Source: Sphingomonadales bacterium
GTDB taxonomy: Bacteria; Pseudomonadota; Alphaproteobacteria; Sphingomonadales; Sphingomonadaceae
Assembly (NCBI GenBank): GCA_017302775.1
Contig: JAFLDC010000195.1
Span: 1 to 5,696 of the forward strand
Direction: 5' to 3'
Length of the DNA stretch: 5,696 nt
The position numbers and the translations under genes are program-made. The notes beneath the pieces are model-generated. The model was not told where the DNA came from. It was given only the letters and a program-made list of their open reading frames with translations, and made no database searches. Positions 1 through 5,384 of this stretch are shown here, piece by piece (positions within the stretch are counted from its first letter, which is position 1; each line of letters starts with the position of its first letter).

Positions 1-187
1 GATCGCGGAGCGGACCAAGGAATACGAAGACCGCTTCGCCAACCCCTTCGTGGCGGCGAGCAAGGGCTTTATCGACGAGGTGATCCATCCGCACAGCACG
101 AGGCGGCGGATTGCGCTGGGGCTACGGAAGCTGCGGAACAAGCGGCTCGAGAATCCGTGGAAGAAGCACGATAACATTCCGTTGTGA
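1..187 (+). CDS. pccB: Propionyl-CoA carboxylase beta chain, C-terminal end (5' part outside window)
   Basis: This is the last 61 codons of a carboxyltransferase subunit; the first complete codon begins at base 2 and TGA is at 185-187. The fragment holds hallmarks of the acyl-CoA carboxylase beta-chain C terminus: an ANPFVAAS stretch, then FIDEVIHPHSTRRRI, a basic helix, and the ending NPWKKHDNIPL, which closely matches the usual PccB tail (NPxKKHxNIPL). In this family the beta chain transfers carboxyl from carboxybiotin on the PccA subunit to propionyl-CoA, giving (S)-methylmalonyl-CoA in the cytoplasm. The downstream epimerase and mutase genes fit this substrate better than acetyl-CoA or methylcrotonyl-CoA. 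The biotin-bearing PccA is not in the window. Identity is strong from the tail motif and context, although the catalytic crotonase-fold domains themselves are not visible. Confidence 0.93.
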   Translation, partial: IAERTKEYEDRFANPFVAASKGFIDEVIHPHSTRRRIALGLRKLRNKRLENPWKKHDNIPL

Positions 188-371
188 CTAGGCGTATGTT
201 TCTTGATGGCCTTGGGCCGAAGGTTGGCGTTGGGGGGAGGCGTTGGGTTTCGCGCTTATCGTCGCCCCCCCAACCCGCTGCGACCAGGTGGCATGCAGCT
301 AAGTCTGACTGCCCGTCCGCTGCCGGCAGGGGGAGGCCAGTTGCCCAGCGCGTCTCTGGAGCGGCGCAGCC
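188..371 (+). other. Non-coding spacer between pccB and the SHOCT gene
   Basis: This 184-bp stretch has no convincing coding frame. Short frames crossing it run over the pccB stop or the start of the next gene and have no recognisable composition. It contains a GC-rich inverted repeat (229-237 with 266-274), a 9-bp direct repeat GGCGTTGGG (226-234 and 239-247) and a 10-bp perfect palindrome CTGCCGGCAG at 320-329. I see no convincing -35/-10 pair. The gap is long enough to hold a secondary promoter for the downstream genes or a processing site, but nothing in the sequence proves either. Confidence 0.6.
229..274 (+). other. GC-rich inverted repeat downstream of pccB
   Basis: GTTGGGGGG at 229-237 is perfectly complementary to CCCCCCAAC at 266-274 (9 bp), with a 28-nt loop. 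Because GGCGTTGGG is repeated at 239-247, the C-rich arm could also pair in part with that copy, giving a shorter loop. There is no U-run after the 3' arm (the sequence continues CCGCTGCG), so it is not a standard rho-independent terminator. It might act as a weak attenuator or 3'-end stabiliser for pccB mRNA; that is inference. Confidence 0.35.
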
Positions 372-1370
372 ATGACCAATCATCTTGATGCCATCGAGCG
401 CCTCCACCGCCTGAAAGAAGCCGGTGCGCTGAGCGAGGCGGAATTCGCCGAGCAGAAGGCCAAGCTGTTGGCGCATGCCGATGCGCCGCCGATAGCCGCG
501 CCTTCGCCGCAGCCGGTTGAGCCTGTGTATACGCCTTTGCCTGAATACGAATCTGGGCCAAAAGCCGGCCGCAATCTGGTCCCTTATATTGGCTGGGGCG
601 CGGGGGCACTGGCGGTTGCGCTTGGGCTGGGCTGGATGCTTTCGGGCGATGGTGCGCCCGCACCGCAGCCCTTAGCCAGCGCTAGCGAGGCGGATGCCGC
701 AGTTGCAACCGAAGCCTTTGCCAAGCTTAGAGACCTGCCTGAGGCTGAACAGCTACGGCTCGCCTCGCTGGCTGCGCTCGGTTTTACCGGCACGCGCAAA
801 AGCAAGGACGGCGAGCAGGTTGTCATCACCAAACCGCTGCGGGTACTCAACCTGCCGTTTGCCACTGTGCTGCTGACCAGCACCGAACGACCGGATGACT
901 GCCACGGCTGCGCCGGTTTTGTTGGGGTCTATTACCTCAAGGAACAGAACGGCGCGTTCAAGGTCACCGGAAAATGGCCCGAAGCAGTGTCCGGCTGGGC
1001 CTGGGGCATGGTGCCCGACTGGAAGATATCGACAGCCTATACCAGCAACCCGGCGATCGTCGCCGAAGGTGCCTTTACCGCCCAGGGTTACACATGCACC
1101 GGCATGAACATCGTTGAACTGACCCCCAAGGGGCCGGTGGAGAGCGACGTCATCCACCTGTCGATGAATAACGGCGGAGCGGTCGATCCTGAAACAGGGC
1201 TGACCATGGGCGGCGATCCTGCACGCGATGTCACCGGCAAGATCGTCAACGTCCGCAAGGGCAAATCGTTGCAGGTCCAGATCAGCGGCGATGAGAATTT
1301 CACGGAAAGCTACGAGATGAAGGGGGGCAAGTTCGTGCGCACTTCAGGCGAAACAAAGCTCGGCTGTTGA
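372..1370 (+). CDS. Uncharacterised membrane-anchored protein with N-terminal SHOCT motif
   Basis: The 332-residue product is not a protein I recognise. Residues about 5-34 match the SHOCT (short C-terminal domain) motif: a two-helix pattern, RLHRLKEAGALSEAEF followed by a lysine-containing KAKLL end, here at the N terminus. A proline-rich linker follows (about 38-64), then one hydrophobic helix (about 70-90). The remaining 240 residues are polar, start with an Ala/Ser/Pro-rich stretch and are predicted to lie in the periplasm. That domain has a CxxC pair (Cys177, Cys180), Cys242, several aromatic and glycine-rich beta-like segments, and ends Gly-Cys. No catalytic motif is evident. SHOCT motifs are generally linked to oligomerisation or membrane-protein association. 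The ATG at 372 has TGGAG (357-361) 10 nt upstream, and the SHOCT motif begins right after it, which supports the start. It lies within a propionate-degradation cluster, but a metabolic role is unproven. Confidence 0.8.
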   Translation: MTNHLDAIERLHRLKEAGALSEAEFAEQKAKLLAHADAPPIAAPSPQPVEPVYTPLPEYESGPKAGRNLVPYIGWGAGALAVALGLGWMLSGDGAPAPQPLASASEADAAVATEAFAKLRDLPEAEQLRLASLAALGFTGTRKSKDGEQVVITKPLRVLNLPFATVLLTSTERPDDCHGCAGFVGVYYLKEQNGAFKVTGKWPEAVSGWAWGMVPDWKISTAYTSNPAIVAEGAFTAQGYTCTGMNIVELTPKGPVESDVIHLSMNNGGAVDPETGLTMGGDPARDVTGKIVNVRKGKSLQVQISGDENFTESYEMKGGKFVRTSGETKLGC

Positions 1371-1384
1371 GGGGACGGAACGAC

Positions 1385-1858
1385 ATGACCCTGAAACGCC
1401 TTGACCATGGCGGTTTTGCCTCGACCTGTCGGGACCAGGTGGGGCACAGAAGCCGCACGGGGGGGGGAATGGGCACAATGAGCATCTCCGACCCTGACAA
1501 CGCGGTGGCCAAGGTAAGGCAGATCGCCTTCGTCGGTGTCATGATGCCGGTTCTGGTGGCCTTGGCTTGGTGGCAAGCGCCCCAGTTTGATCCCTATACG
1601 ATGAGCTTCTTCTCGAAAAACTACGTTACGCCGACGCCGGAAATGCCGCGCGATCTGCGCATCTTCGGTGGTGTTATGATCGGTATCGCGGCGTTGCTCG
1701 GGTGTGCGACGGTGCAGGGCATCCGCAAGAAGGTTCACGATCTGCGGGGAACAGTATTGCTCACGCTTATGGGCATAGAAATTGCGGCGTTTGGTGGCGC
1801 GTTTTTCGTCGCGGCCGATGCGGCGCAGGTCAGAATCGAACAGGAGTTATCGCCATGA
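1385..1858 (+). CDS. Uncharacterised small membrane protein (three predicted membrane segments)
   Basis: I do not recognise this family. From the ATG at 1385 the product is 157 residues. It has three hydrophobic segments, about 47-63 (IAFVGVMMPVLVALAWW), 93-112 (FGGVMIGIAALLGCATVQ region) and 122-144, and a polar loop containing DPYTMSFFSKNY between the first two. The start is uncertain. The 1385 ATG lies 14 bp after the SHOCT gene stop and has GAGGGG about 10 nt upstream. However, its first 28 codons are less biased at third positions and look unlike a folded domain. ATG at 1469 (129 aa) or 1478 (126 aa), just after a run of nine G, gives a more natural N terminus (MSISDPDN) before the first membrane segment. 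The stop overlaps the next start as ATGA, so translation is probably coupled to the epimerase. The gene is probably co-transcribed with the SHOCT gene, and both products are membrane proteins, so a joint function is possible. Confidence 0.68.
   Translation: MTLKRLDHGGFASTCRDQVGHRSRTGGGMGTMSISDPDNAVAKVRQIAFVGVMMPVLVALAWWQAPQFDPYTMSFFSKNYVTPTPEMPRDLRIFGGVMIGIAALLGCATVQGIRKKVHDLRGTVLLTLMGIEIAAFGGAFFVAADAAQVRIEQELSP
1459..1467 (+). repeat. Run of nine G at a possible start site
   Basis: A G9 homopolymer lies 1 nt before the ATG at 1469 and 10 nt before the ATG at 1478. If translation starts at 1385, the run is inside the reading frame (a Gly-rich stretch) and length changes would shift the frame. 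If translation starts at 1469 or 1478, it occupies the Shine-Dalgarno position, and length changes would alter initiation. Which applies depends on the true start. Confidence 0.6.
1842..1846 (+). promoter_or_regulatory. Ribosome binding site fixing the epimerase 1 start
   Basis: AGGAG at 1842-1846 sits 8 nt before the ATG at 1855. The same reading frame is open further upstream, to about 1702, but that part runs out of frame through the membrane-protein gene and encodes no epimerase-like sequence. The ribosome binding site and the family's usual N terminus (GRLNHIG) both point to 1855. Confidence 0.85.
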
Positions 1859-2298
1859 AACTGGGGCGTCTCAATCATATTGGTGTTGCCACCCCGTCGA
1901 TCGCTGACTCCATCGTCTTCTACCGCGAAGTGATGGGCGCTACGCAGATTCATGAGCCGTTCGACCTGCCGGATCAGGGCGTGAAGGTCTGCTTCGTCGA
2001 CACGCCTGGAGCGGACGGAGCACTGAACGGAACGCAGATCGAGCTGATCGAGCCGCTACCGGGCAACACCTCGATCCAGAGTTTCCTCGACAAGAACCCG
2101 GCCGGTGGGCAGCACCACATGTGCTATGAAGTGCCGGATATCCATGAAGCCAAGGCCGAGTTCGAGGCCATGGGCAAGCGCGTGTTGGGCGAGCCCCGGA
2201 TCGGTGCGCACGGCACGCTCATATTCTTCGTGCACCCGCGCGACATGCAGGGGGTGCTGACCGAAATCATGGAAACACCGAAAGCCGGAGGGCATTGA
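1855..2298 (+). CDS. mce: Methylmalonyl-CoA epimerase (copy 1), VOC superfamily
   Basis: The 147-residue product matches the usual size of methylmalonyl-CoA epimerase, which interconverts (S)- and (R)-methylmalonyl-CoA in the cytoplasm by metal-assisted proton transfer. Two beta-alpha-beta-beta-beta modules of the vicinal oxygen chelate fold are visible: GRLNHIGVATPSI at the start and GGQHHMCYEVPDI from about residue 84. By comparison with known epimerases the metal ligands are His8, Glu63 (in QIELIEP), His88 (second His of HH) and Glu137 (in GVLTEI), so all four are kept. IGAHG and FVHPRD are also typical of the family. Compared with the second epimerase gene at 5381, it carries about seven extra residues in the loop around 52-58 (PGADGAL). 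It overlaps the upstream membrane-protein gene by 4 bp and is followed by the palindromic repeat element. Fold and family are clear; activity on methylmalonyl-CoA is inferred from ligands and context. Confidence 0.92.
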   Translation: MKLGRLNHIGVATPSIADSIVFYREVMGATQIHEPFDLPDQGVKVCFVDTPGADGALNGTQIELIEPLPGNTSIQSFLDKNPAGGQHHMCYEVPDIHEAKAEFEAMGKRVLGEPRIGAHGTLIFFVHPRDMQGVLTEIMETPKAGGH

Positions 2299-2307
2299 GA
2301 TTGAACA

Positions 2308-2468
2308 CTCTCCCCGTGTCGGGGAGAGGATACGAAGGCTTGCGAGCCCGCTCGCTAGCCGCAGTTGGAGAGGGGGCTCTGTCCTCTCGGGCGCCGGACC
2401 CCTCTCCAAGCTTCGCTAGCTCCCGTGCGGAGCAAGCTGCGCTATCCTCTCCCCGACCCGGGGAGAGG
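2308..2468. repeat. Nested imperfect inverted repeat (CTCTCCCC-type dispersed palindrome, MITE/REP-like)
   Basis: The element reads almost the same on both strands. Each outer end is itself a hairpin. The left one is CTCTCCCCG (2308-2316) pairing with CGGGGAGAG (2320-2328), 9 bp with a 3-nt loop. The right one is CCTCTCCCCG (2446-2455) pairing with CGGGGAGAGG (2459-2468), 10 bp with a 3-nt loop. Next inward, each arm has a smaller hairpin: GCGAG/CTCGC (2342-2346, 2351-2355) on the left and GCTCC/GGAGC (2419-2423, 2429-2433) on the right. CGCTAGC occurs in both arms (2353-2359 and 2414-2420), and the innermost arms TTGGAGAGGGG (2365-2375) and CCCCTCTCCAA (2399-2409) are perfect complements over 11 bp. 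The arms have small indels, so this is an old or modular copy. I recall similar GGGGAGAGG-ended palindromes dispersed in sphingomonad and related alphaproteobacterial genomes. No transposase or clear target duplication is visible. In RNA it could form several stable stems between two cistrons. Confidence 0.85.
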
Positions 2469-2470
2469 GA

Positions 2471-2477
2471 AAGGGAG
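2471..2477 (+). promoter_or_regulatory. Ribosome binding site of the crotonase gene, abutting the repeat
   Basis: AAGGGAG at 2471-2477 lies 5 nt before the ATG at 2483 and only 2 nt after the last base of the right outer hairpin. An out-of-frame ATG at 2478 leads to a peptide of a few residues and is probably not used. The purine-rich GGGGAGAGG arm is itself anti-Shine-Dalgarno-like but locked in the stem, so hairpin stability might affect ribosome access here. Confidence 0.7.
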
Positions 2478-2482
2478 ATGAA

Positions 2483-3271
2483 ATGGCTGAGTACGAAACG
2501 ATCCTGACCGAGCGCGTGGGCAATGTGCTCAAGATCACGCTTAACCGTCCCGAACGGCTTAACGCAGCCTCGATCCAGCTGGCCGAAGAATTGGGCGCGG
2601 CCTTCTATGATCTGGGCGATTCCCGCGCAGTGCTGATCACCGGGGCGGGCAAGGGGTTTTGTTCTGGCGCGGATCTGGCCGCGCGGGGCGAACGCAGCCC
2701 GATCGAGCAGAAGGGCGGCAGCCACCGCGCGTTGCAGAATTTCTACAATCCTTTGGTCACGCAGATTCTGCGCTGTCCGGTGCCGGTGGTAACCGCTGTT
2801 AACGGCGCGGCGGCAGGTGTCGGCTGCTCGATCGCGCTGGCGGGTGATTTCGTACTGGCGGCGAAGAGCGCCTATTTCCTGCAGGCGTTTGTCAACATCG
2901 GCCTGGTCCCCGACGGCGGATCAACCTGGCTGCTCGCGCGCGCAATCGGCCGTGCGCGCGCCACGCGGATGATGATGCTGGGCGAAAAGATTGGCGCGCA
3001 GCAGGCAGAGGACTGGGGCCTGATCTATCAGGCGGTCGAGGATAGCGCGCTGATGGACGAGGCGATGGCGCTCGCTACCCGCCTGTCCGAAGGGCCGACC
3101 GTGGCCTATTCAACCATGAAGGCCAACATCCAGATCGCGCTCGACGGTACGGTAAACCAGGTCTTCCTCGCCGAAGCAGAAGGGCAGCGCATCGCCGGAG
3201 CGAGCAGCGATGCAATGGAAGGCGGCATGGCGTTCCTGCAAAAACGCAAGCCGGAGTTCAAGGGCAAGTAA
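2483..3271 (+). CDS. Enoyl-CoA hydratase/isomerase (crotonase) family protein, PaaG-like active site
   Basis: The 262-residue protein has the full crotonase fold. LNRPERLNA lies at 20-28, the first oxyanion-hole segment [12 protein letters not shown] at 54-65, and the second, NGAAAGVGC, at 107-115. It ends with a helical C-terminal region, FLQKRKPEF, typical of the family. Crotonases bind acyl-CoA thioesters and stabilise an enolate. The two glutamates of classical enoyl-CoA hydratase (rat Glu144 and Glu164) appear to be replaced here by Ser116 and Phe136, while Asp144 in LVPDGGSTW matches the aspartate of PaaG-type isomerases. The sequence therefore favours double-bond isomerisation or a related reaction on a CoA ester over hydration, and the physiological substrate is not evident. 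It lies 1 bp upstream of the mutase gene, so it belongs to the same transcript. Automated labels such as enoyl-CoA hydratase would describe only the family. Confidence 0.88.
   Translation: MAEYETILTERVGNVLKITLNRPERLNAASIQLAEELGAAFYDLGDSRAVLITGAGKGFCSGADLAARGERSPIEQKGGSHRALQNFYNPLVTQILRCPVPVVTAVNGAAAGVGCSIALAGDFVLAAKSAYFLQAFVNIGLVPDGGSTWLLARAIGRARATRMMMLGEKIGAQQAEDWGLIYQAVEDSALMDEAMALATRLSEGPTVAYSTMKANIQIALDGTVNQVFLAEAEGQRIAGASSDAMEGGMAFLQKRKPEFKGK
3260..3264 (+). promoter_or_regulatory. Ribosome binding site fixing the mutase start
   Basis: AAGGG at 3260-3264, inside the last codons of the crotonase gene, is 8 nt before the ATG at 3273. The mutase frame stays open upstream to an ATG at 3210, but that extension overlaps the crotonase gene and encodes Arg/Ser/Lys-rich sequence without family similarity, so 3273 is preferred. 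Confidence 0.75.
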
Positions 3272-3272
3272 G

Positions 3273-5384
3273 ATGGCGGAGTTGGAAGACTGGCAGGCCG
3301 CCGCGGCCAAAGAGGTCAAGGGTAGGGATCTGACCTGGAACACCCCTGAAGGGTTTCCGATCAAACCGCTTTATACCGCGCAGGATGCGGGCGATCCGGG
3401 CCTCCCCGGCTTCGCCCCATTCACCCGCGGGGTGCGTGCCAGCATGTACGCCGGTCGCCCGTGGACGATCCGCCAATATGCCGGCTTTTCGACTGCCGAG
3501 GAATCGAACGCCTTCTACCGCCGAAACCTCGCTGCGGGGCAAAAGGGGCTGTCGGTCGCCTTCGATCTCGCCACCCACCGGGGGTATGACTCCGATCACC
3601 CGCGCGTGGTCGGTGATGTTGGCAAGGCCGGGGTGGCGATCGATTCTGTTGAGGACATGAAGATCCTGTTCGACGGAATTCCGCTCGATCAGATGTCGGT
3701 CTCGATGACCATGAACGGCGCGGTGATCCCGATCCTGGCCTTCTTTATCGTCGCGGGGGAAGAGCAGGGGGTCGATCAGGCCCAGCTCGACGGGACGATC
3801 CAGAACGACATCCTCAAGGAGTTCATGGTCCGCAACACCTATATCTACCCGCCCGAGCCAAGCATGCGGATCGTCTCGGACATCATTGCCTATACCTCGG
3901 CGCACATGCCCAAGTTCAACTCGATCTCGATCTCCGGCTATCACATGCACGAGGCCGGGGCGACGGCGGTGCAGGAGCTGGCTTTCACCATTGCCGATGG
4001 CAAGGAATATGCTCAGCGCGCCATGGCCGCCGGGCTCGATATCGACAAGTTTGCCGGGCGCCTCTCGTTCTTCTTTGGCATCGGCATGAACTTCTTCATG
4101 GAAGTGGCCAAACTGCGCGCCGCGCGAACGCTGTGGCACCGGGTGATGGACGGCCTGGGGGCAAGGGACGAACGCAGTAAGATGCTGCGCACCCACTGCC
4201 AGACCAGCGGCGTGTCCTTGCAGGAGCAAGACCCGTACAACAACGTCATCCGCACCACGATCGAGGCGATGGCCGCGACGCTGGGCGGCACGCAAAGCCT
4301 CCACACCAACGCGTTGGACGAAGCGATTGCGCTGCCGACCGATTTCAGCGCCCGCATCGCCCGCAACACCCAGATCGTGCTGGCCGAGGAAAGCGGGATC
4401 ACCAAGGTGGTCGATCCGCTGGGCGGCTCCTACTACGTCGAGGCGCTGACCTCGACGCTGGTCGATGAAGCCTGGAAGCTGATTGAGCAGGTCGATGGTC
4501 TTGGCGGGATGACCAAGGCCGTCGCTTCCGGCATGCCCAAGGCCCAGATCGAGCGCGCCGCCGCCGCCAAGCAGGCCCGGGTTGACCGCGGCGAGGACGT
4601 GATCGTCGGCGTCAACCGCTACCGGCTTGAGAACGAGACGCCGATCCCGTTCCGTGAAGTGGACAATGCTCGCGTTCGCGACGAACAGATCGCGCGGCTG
4701 GCCGAGGTGCGGCGCTTGCGCGATGAGCGCCGCGTCCTCGAAGCGCTGGATGGACTACGGAGCTTTGCAAAGTACGGCGGCAACCTGCTGTCGGGGGCGA
4801 TCTACGCCGCTCGCGCGCGGTGCACGCTGGGCGAAATCTCGGCCGCGCTCGAAGACGTTTTCGGTCGGCACAGCGCAACGACGCGGGTGATCTCGGGCGT
4901 TTATGCGCAGTCCTATGGGGACGACCCGCAATATGCGCAGATGCAGCAGCGGCTGAGCGCGTTCGCCGCGCGGCTAGGCCGGCCCCCTTCGATCTCCATC
5001 GCCAAGATGGGCCAGGATGGGCATGATCGCGGCGCCAAGGTGATCGCGTCGGCATTCGCCGATCTCGGCTTTGCGGTCCACATGGGCGATCTGTTCGAGA
5101 CCGCCGGGGAGGTTGCGGCGCATGTCGGCGACATGAAGGTCGACGCGGTGGGCGTGAGCTCGCTCGCAGCTGGTCACAAAACATTGGTGCCCGAACTGAT
5201 CGGCGAACTGCGCTCGCGCGGGCTCGGCGAGGTCACGGTCATCGTCGGCGGCGTCATCCCGCCCGAGGACTATGCGTTCCTGCGCGATGCGGGTGTCGCG
5301 GAAATCTTCGGGCCGGGCACCAATGTGCTCGAGGCTGCGTTCGCCGTGCTGGACCAGATCGAGGGAAGGCTCACCAACAGATGA
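3273..5384 (+). CDS. scpA: Methylmalonyl-CoA mutase, adenosylcobalamin-dependent, single-chain
   Basis: This 703-residue enzyme rearranges (R)-methylmalonyl-CoA to succinyl-CoA by a radical mechanism using adenosylcobalamin. Residues about 20-540 form the substrate-binding barrel with near-invariant blocks [77 protein letters not shown] and [20 protein letters not shown]. Tyr69, Gln177, Arg187 and His224 correspond to P. shermanii mutase Tyr89, Gln197, Arg207 and His244. The Tyr/Arg pair marks methylmalonyl-CoA mutase; isobutyryl-CoA mutase has Phe/Gln. Residues about 572-703 are the B12-binding domain: Lys578, DxHxxG (Asp582, His584, Gly587; His584 is the lower cobalt ligand), SxL at 629-631 and the GG of IVGGVIPP at 659-660. 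Length is near the usual 700-750, so catalytic and cobalamin domains are on one chain and no separate small subunit is expected. It starts 1 bp after the crotonase stop and overlaps the next epimerase start by 4 bp. Confidence 0.97.
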   Translation: MAELEDWQAAAAKEVKGRDLTWNTPEGFPIKPLYTAQDAGDPGLPGFAPFTRGVRASMYAGRPWTIRQYAGFSTAEESNAFYRRNLAAGQKGLSVAFDLATHRGYDSDHPRVVGDVGKAGVAIDSVEDMKILFDGIPLDQMSVSMTMNGAVIPILAFFIVAGEEQGVDQAQLDGTIQNDILKEFMVRNTYIYPPEPSMRIVSDIIAYTSAHMPKFNSISISGYHMHEAGATAVQELAFTIADGKEYAQRAMAAGLDIDKFAGRLSFFFGIGMNFFMEVAKLRAARTLWHRVMDGLGARDERSKMLRTHCQTSGVSLQEQDPYNNVIRTTIEAMAATLGGTQSLHTNALDEAIALPTDFSARIARNTQIVLAEESGITKVVDPLGGSYYVEALTSTLVDEAWKLIEQVDGLGGMTKAVASGMPKAQIERAAAAKQARVDRGEDVIVGVNRYRLENETPIPFREVDNARVRDEQIARLAEVRRLRDERRVLEALDGLRSFAKYGGNLLSGAIYAARARCTLGEISAALEDVFGRHSATTRVISGVYAQSYGDDPQYAQMQQRLSAFAARLGRPPSISIAKMGQDGHDRGAKVIASAFADLGFAVHMGDLFETAGEVAAHVGDMKVDAVGVSSLAAGHKTLVPELIGELRSRGLGEVTVIVGGVIPPEDYAFLRDAGVAEIFGPGTNVLEAAFAVLDQIEGRLTNR
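5361..5369 (+). promoter_or_regulatory. Ribosome binding site of epimerase 2 inside the mutase 3' end
   Basis: GAGGGAAGG at 5361-5369 lies 11 nt before the ATG at 5381, which overlaps the mutase stop as ATGA. The spacing is slightly long, and translational coupling with the mutase probably helps initiation. Confidence 0.6.

Larger units (their letters stand above)
2299..2482. other. Intergenic gap occupied by a palindromic repeat element
   Basis: This gap of 184 bp separates epimerase 1 from the crotonase gene. Apart from about 9 bp at the left and 14 bp at the right it consists of the inverted repeat element at 2308-2468. A frame open through it (2295-2507, starting at TTG) gives Arg/Ser/Ala/Pro-rich sequence and is a by-product of the repeat. 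The otherwise tight spacing of the genes here makes it likely that the element was inserted into, or maintained within, the transcript. Confidence 0.7.

Noticed and set aside
69..663. Minus-strand open frames across the pccB end, spacer and SHOCT gene start
   Set aside because: They span real gene boundaries on the plus strand, have Arg/Pro/Ala-rich composition and no recognisable motif.
1702..1854. Upstream extension of epimerase 1
   Set aside because: The extension runs out of frame through the membrane-protein gene, and the AGGAG site and family N terminus support the ATG at 1855.
2308..2328. Hairpin after epimerase 1 as a rho-independent terminator
   Set aside because: The stem is strong but is followed by GATACGAAGG with no U-run, and it is one part of a larger symmetrical repeat; the operon continues downstream.
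2308..2468. CRISPR-like repeats because of recurring CTCTCC/GGAGAG motifs
   Set aside because: The copies are inverted rather than direct, spacing is irregular and there are no unique spacers of uniform length.
2295..2507. Plus-strand open frame through the gap, starting at TTG
   Set aside because: It is translated from the palindromic repeat, has Arg/Ser/Pro-rich composition, overlaps two well-supported genes and has no domain signature.
3210..3272. Upstream extension of the mutase
   Set aside because: It overlaps the crotonase gene in another frame and has no mutase-like sequence; AAGGG at 3260-3264 favours the ATG at 3273.
3258..4304. Long minus-strand open frame (348 codons) opposite the mutase
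   Set aside because: It is a reading-frame shadow of a GC-rich, strongly codon-biased gene; its product is His/Arg/Asp-rich without a recognisable fold, and the plus-strand mutase motifs are unmistakable.
4612..5184. Minus-strand open frame (190 codons) opposite the mutase C-terminal half
   Set aside because: Arg/Pro/Ala-rich low-complexity translation, complementary to conserved B12-domain coding sequence; no ribosome binding site or family match.
3273..5384. Mutase as isobutyryl-CoA or ethylmalonyl-CoA mutase
   Set aside because: Tyr69 and Arg187 match the methylmalonyl-CoA-specific pair (Tyr89/Arg207 in P. shermanii), and neighbours are pccB and epimerases.
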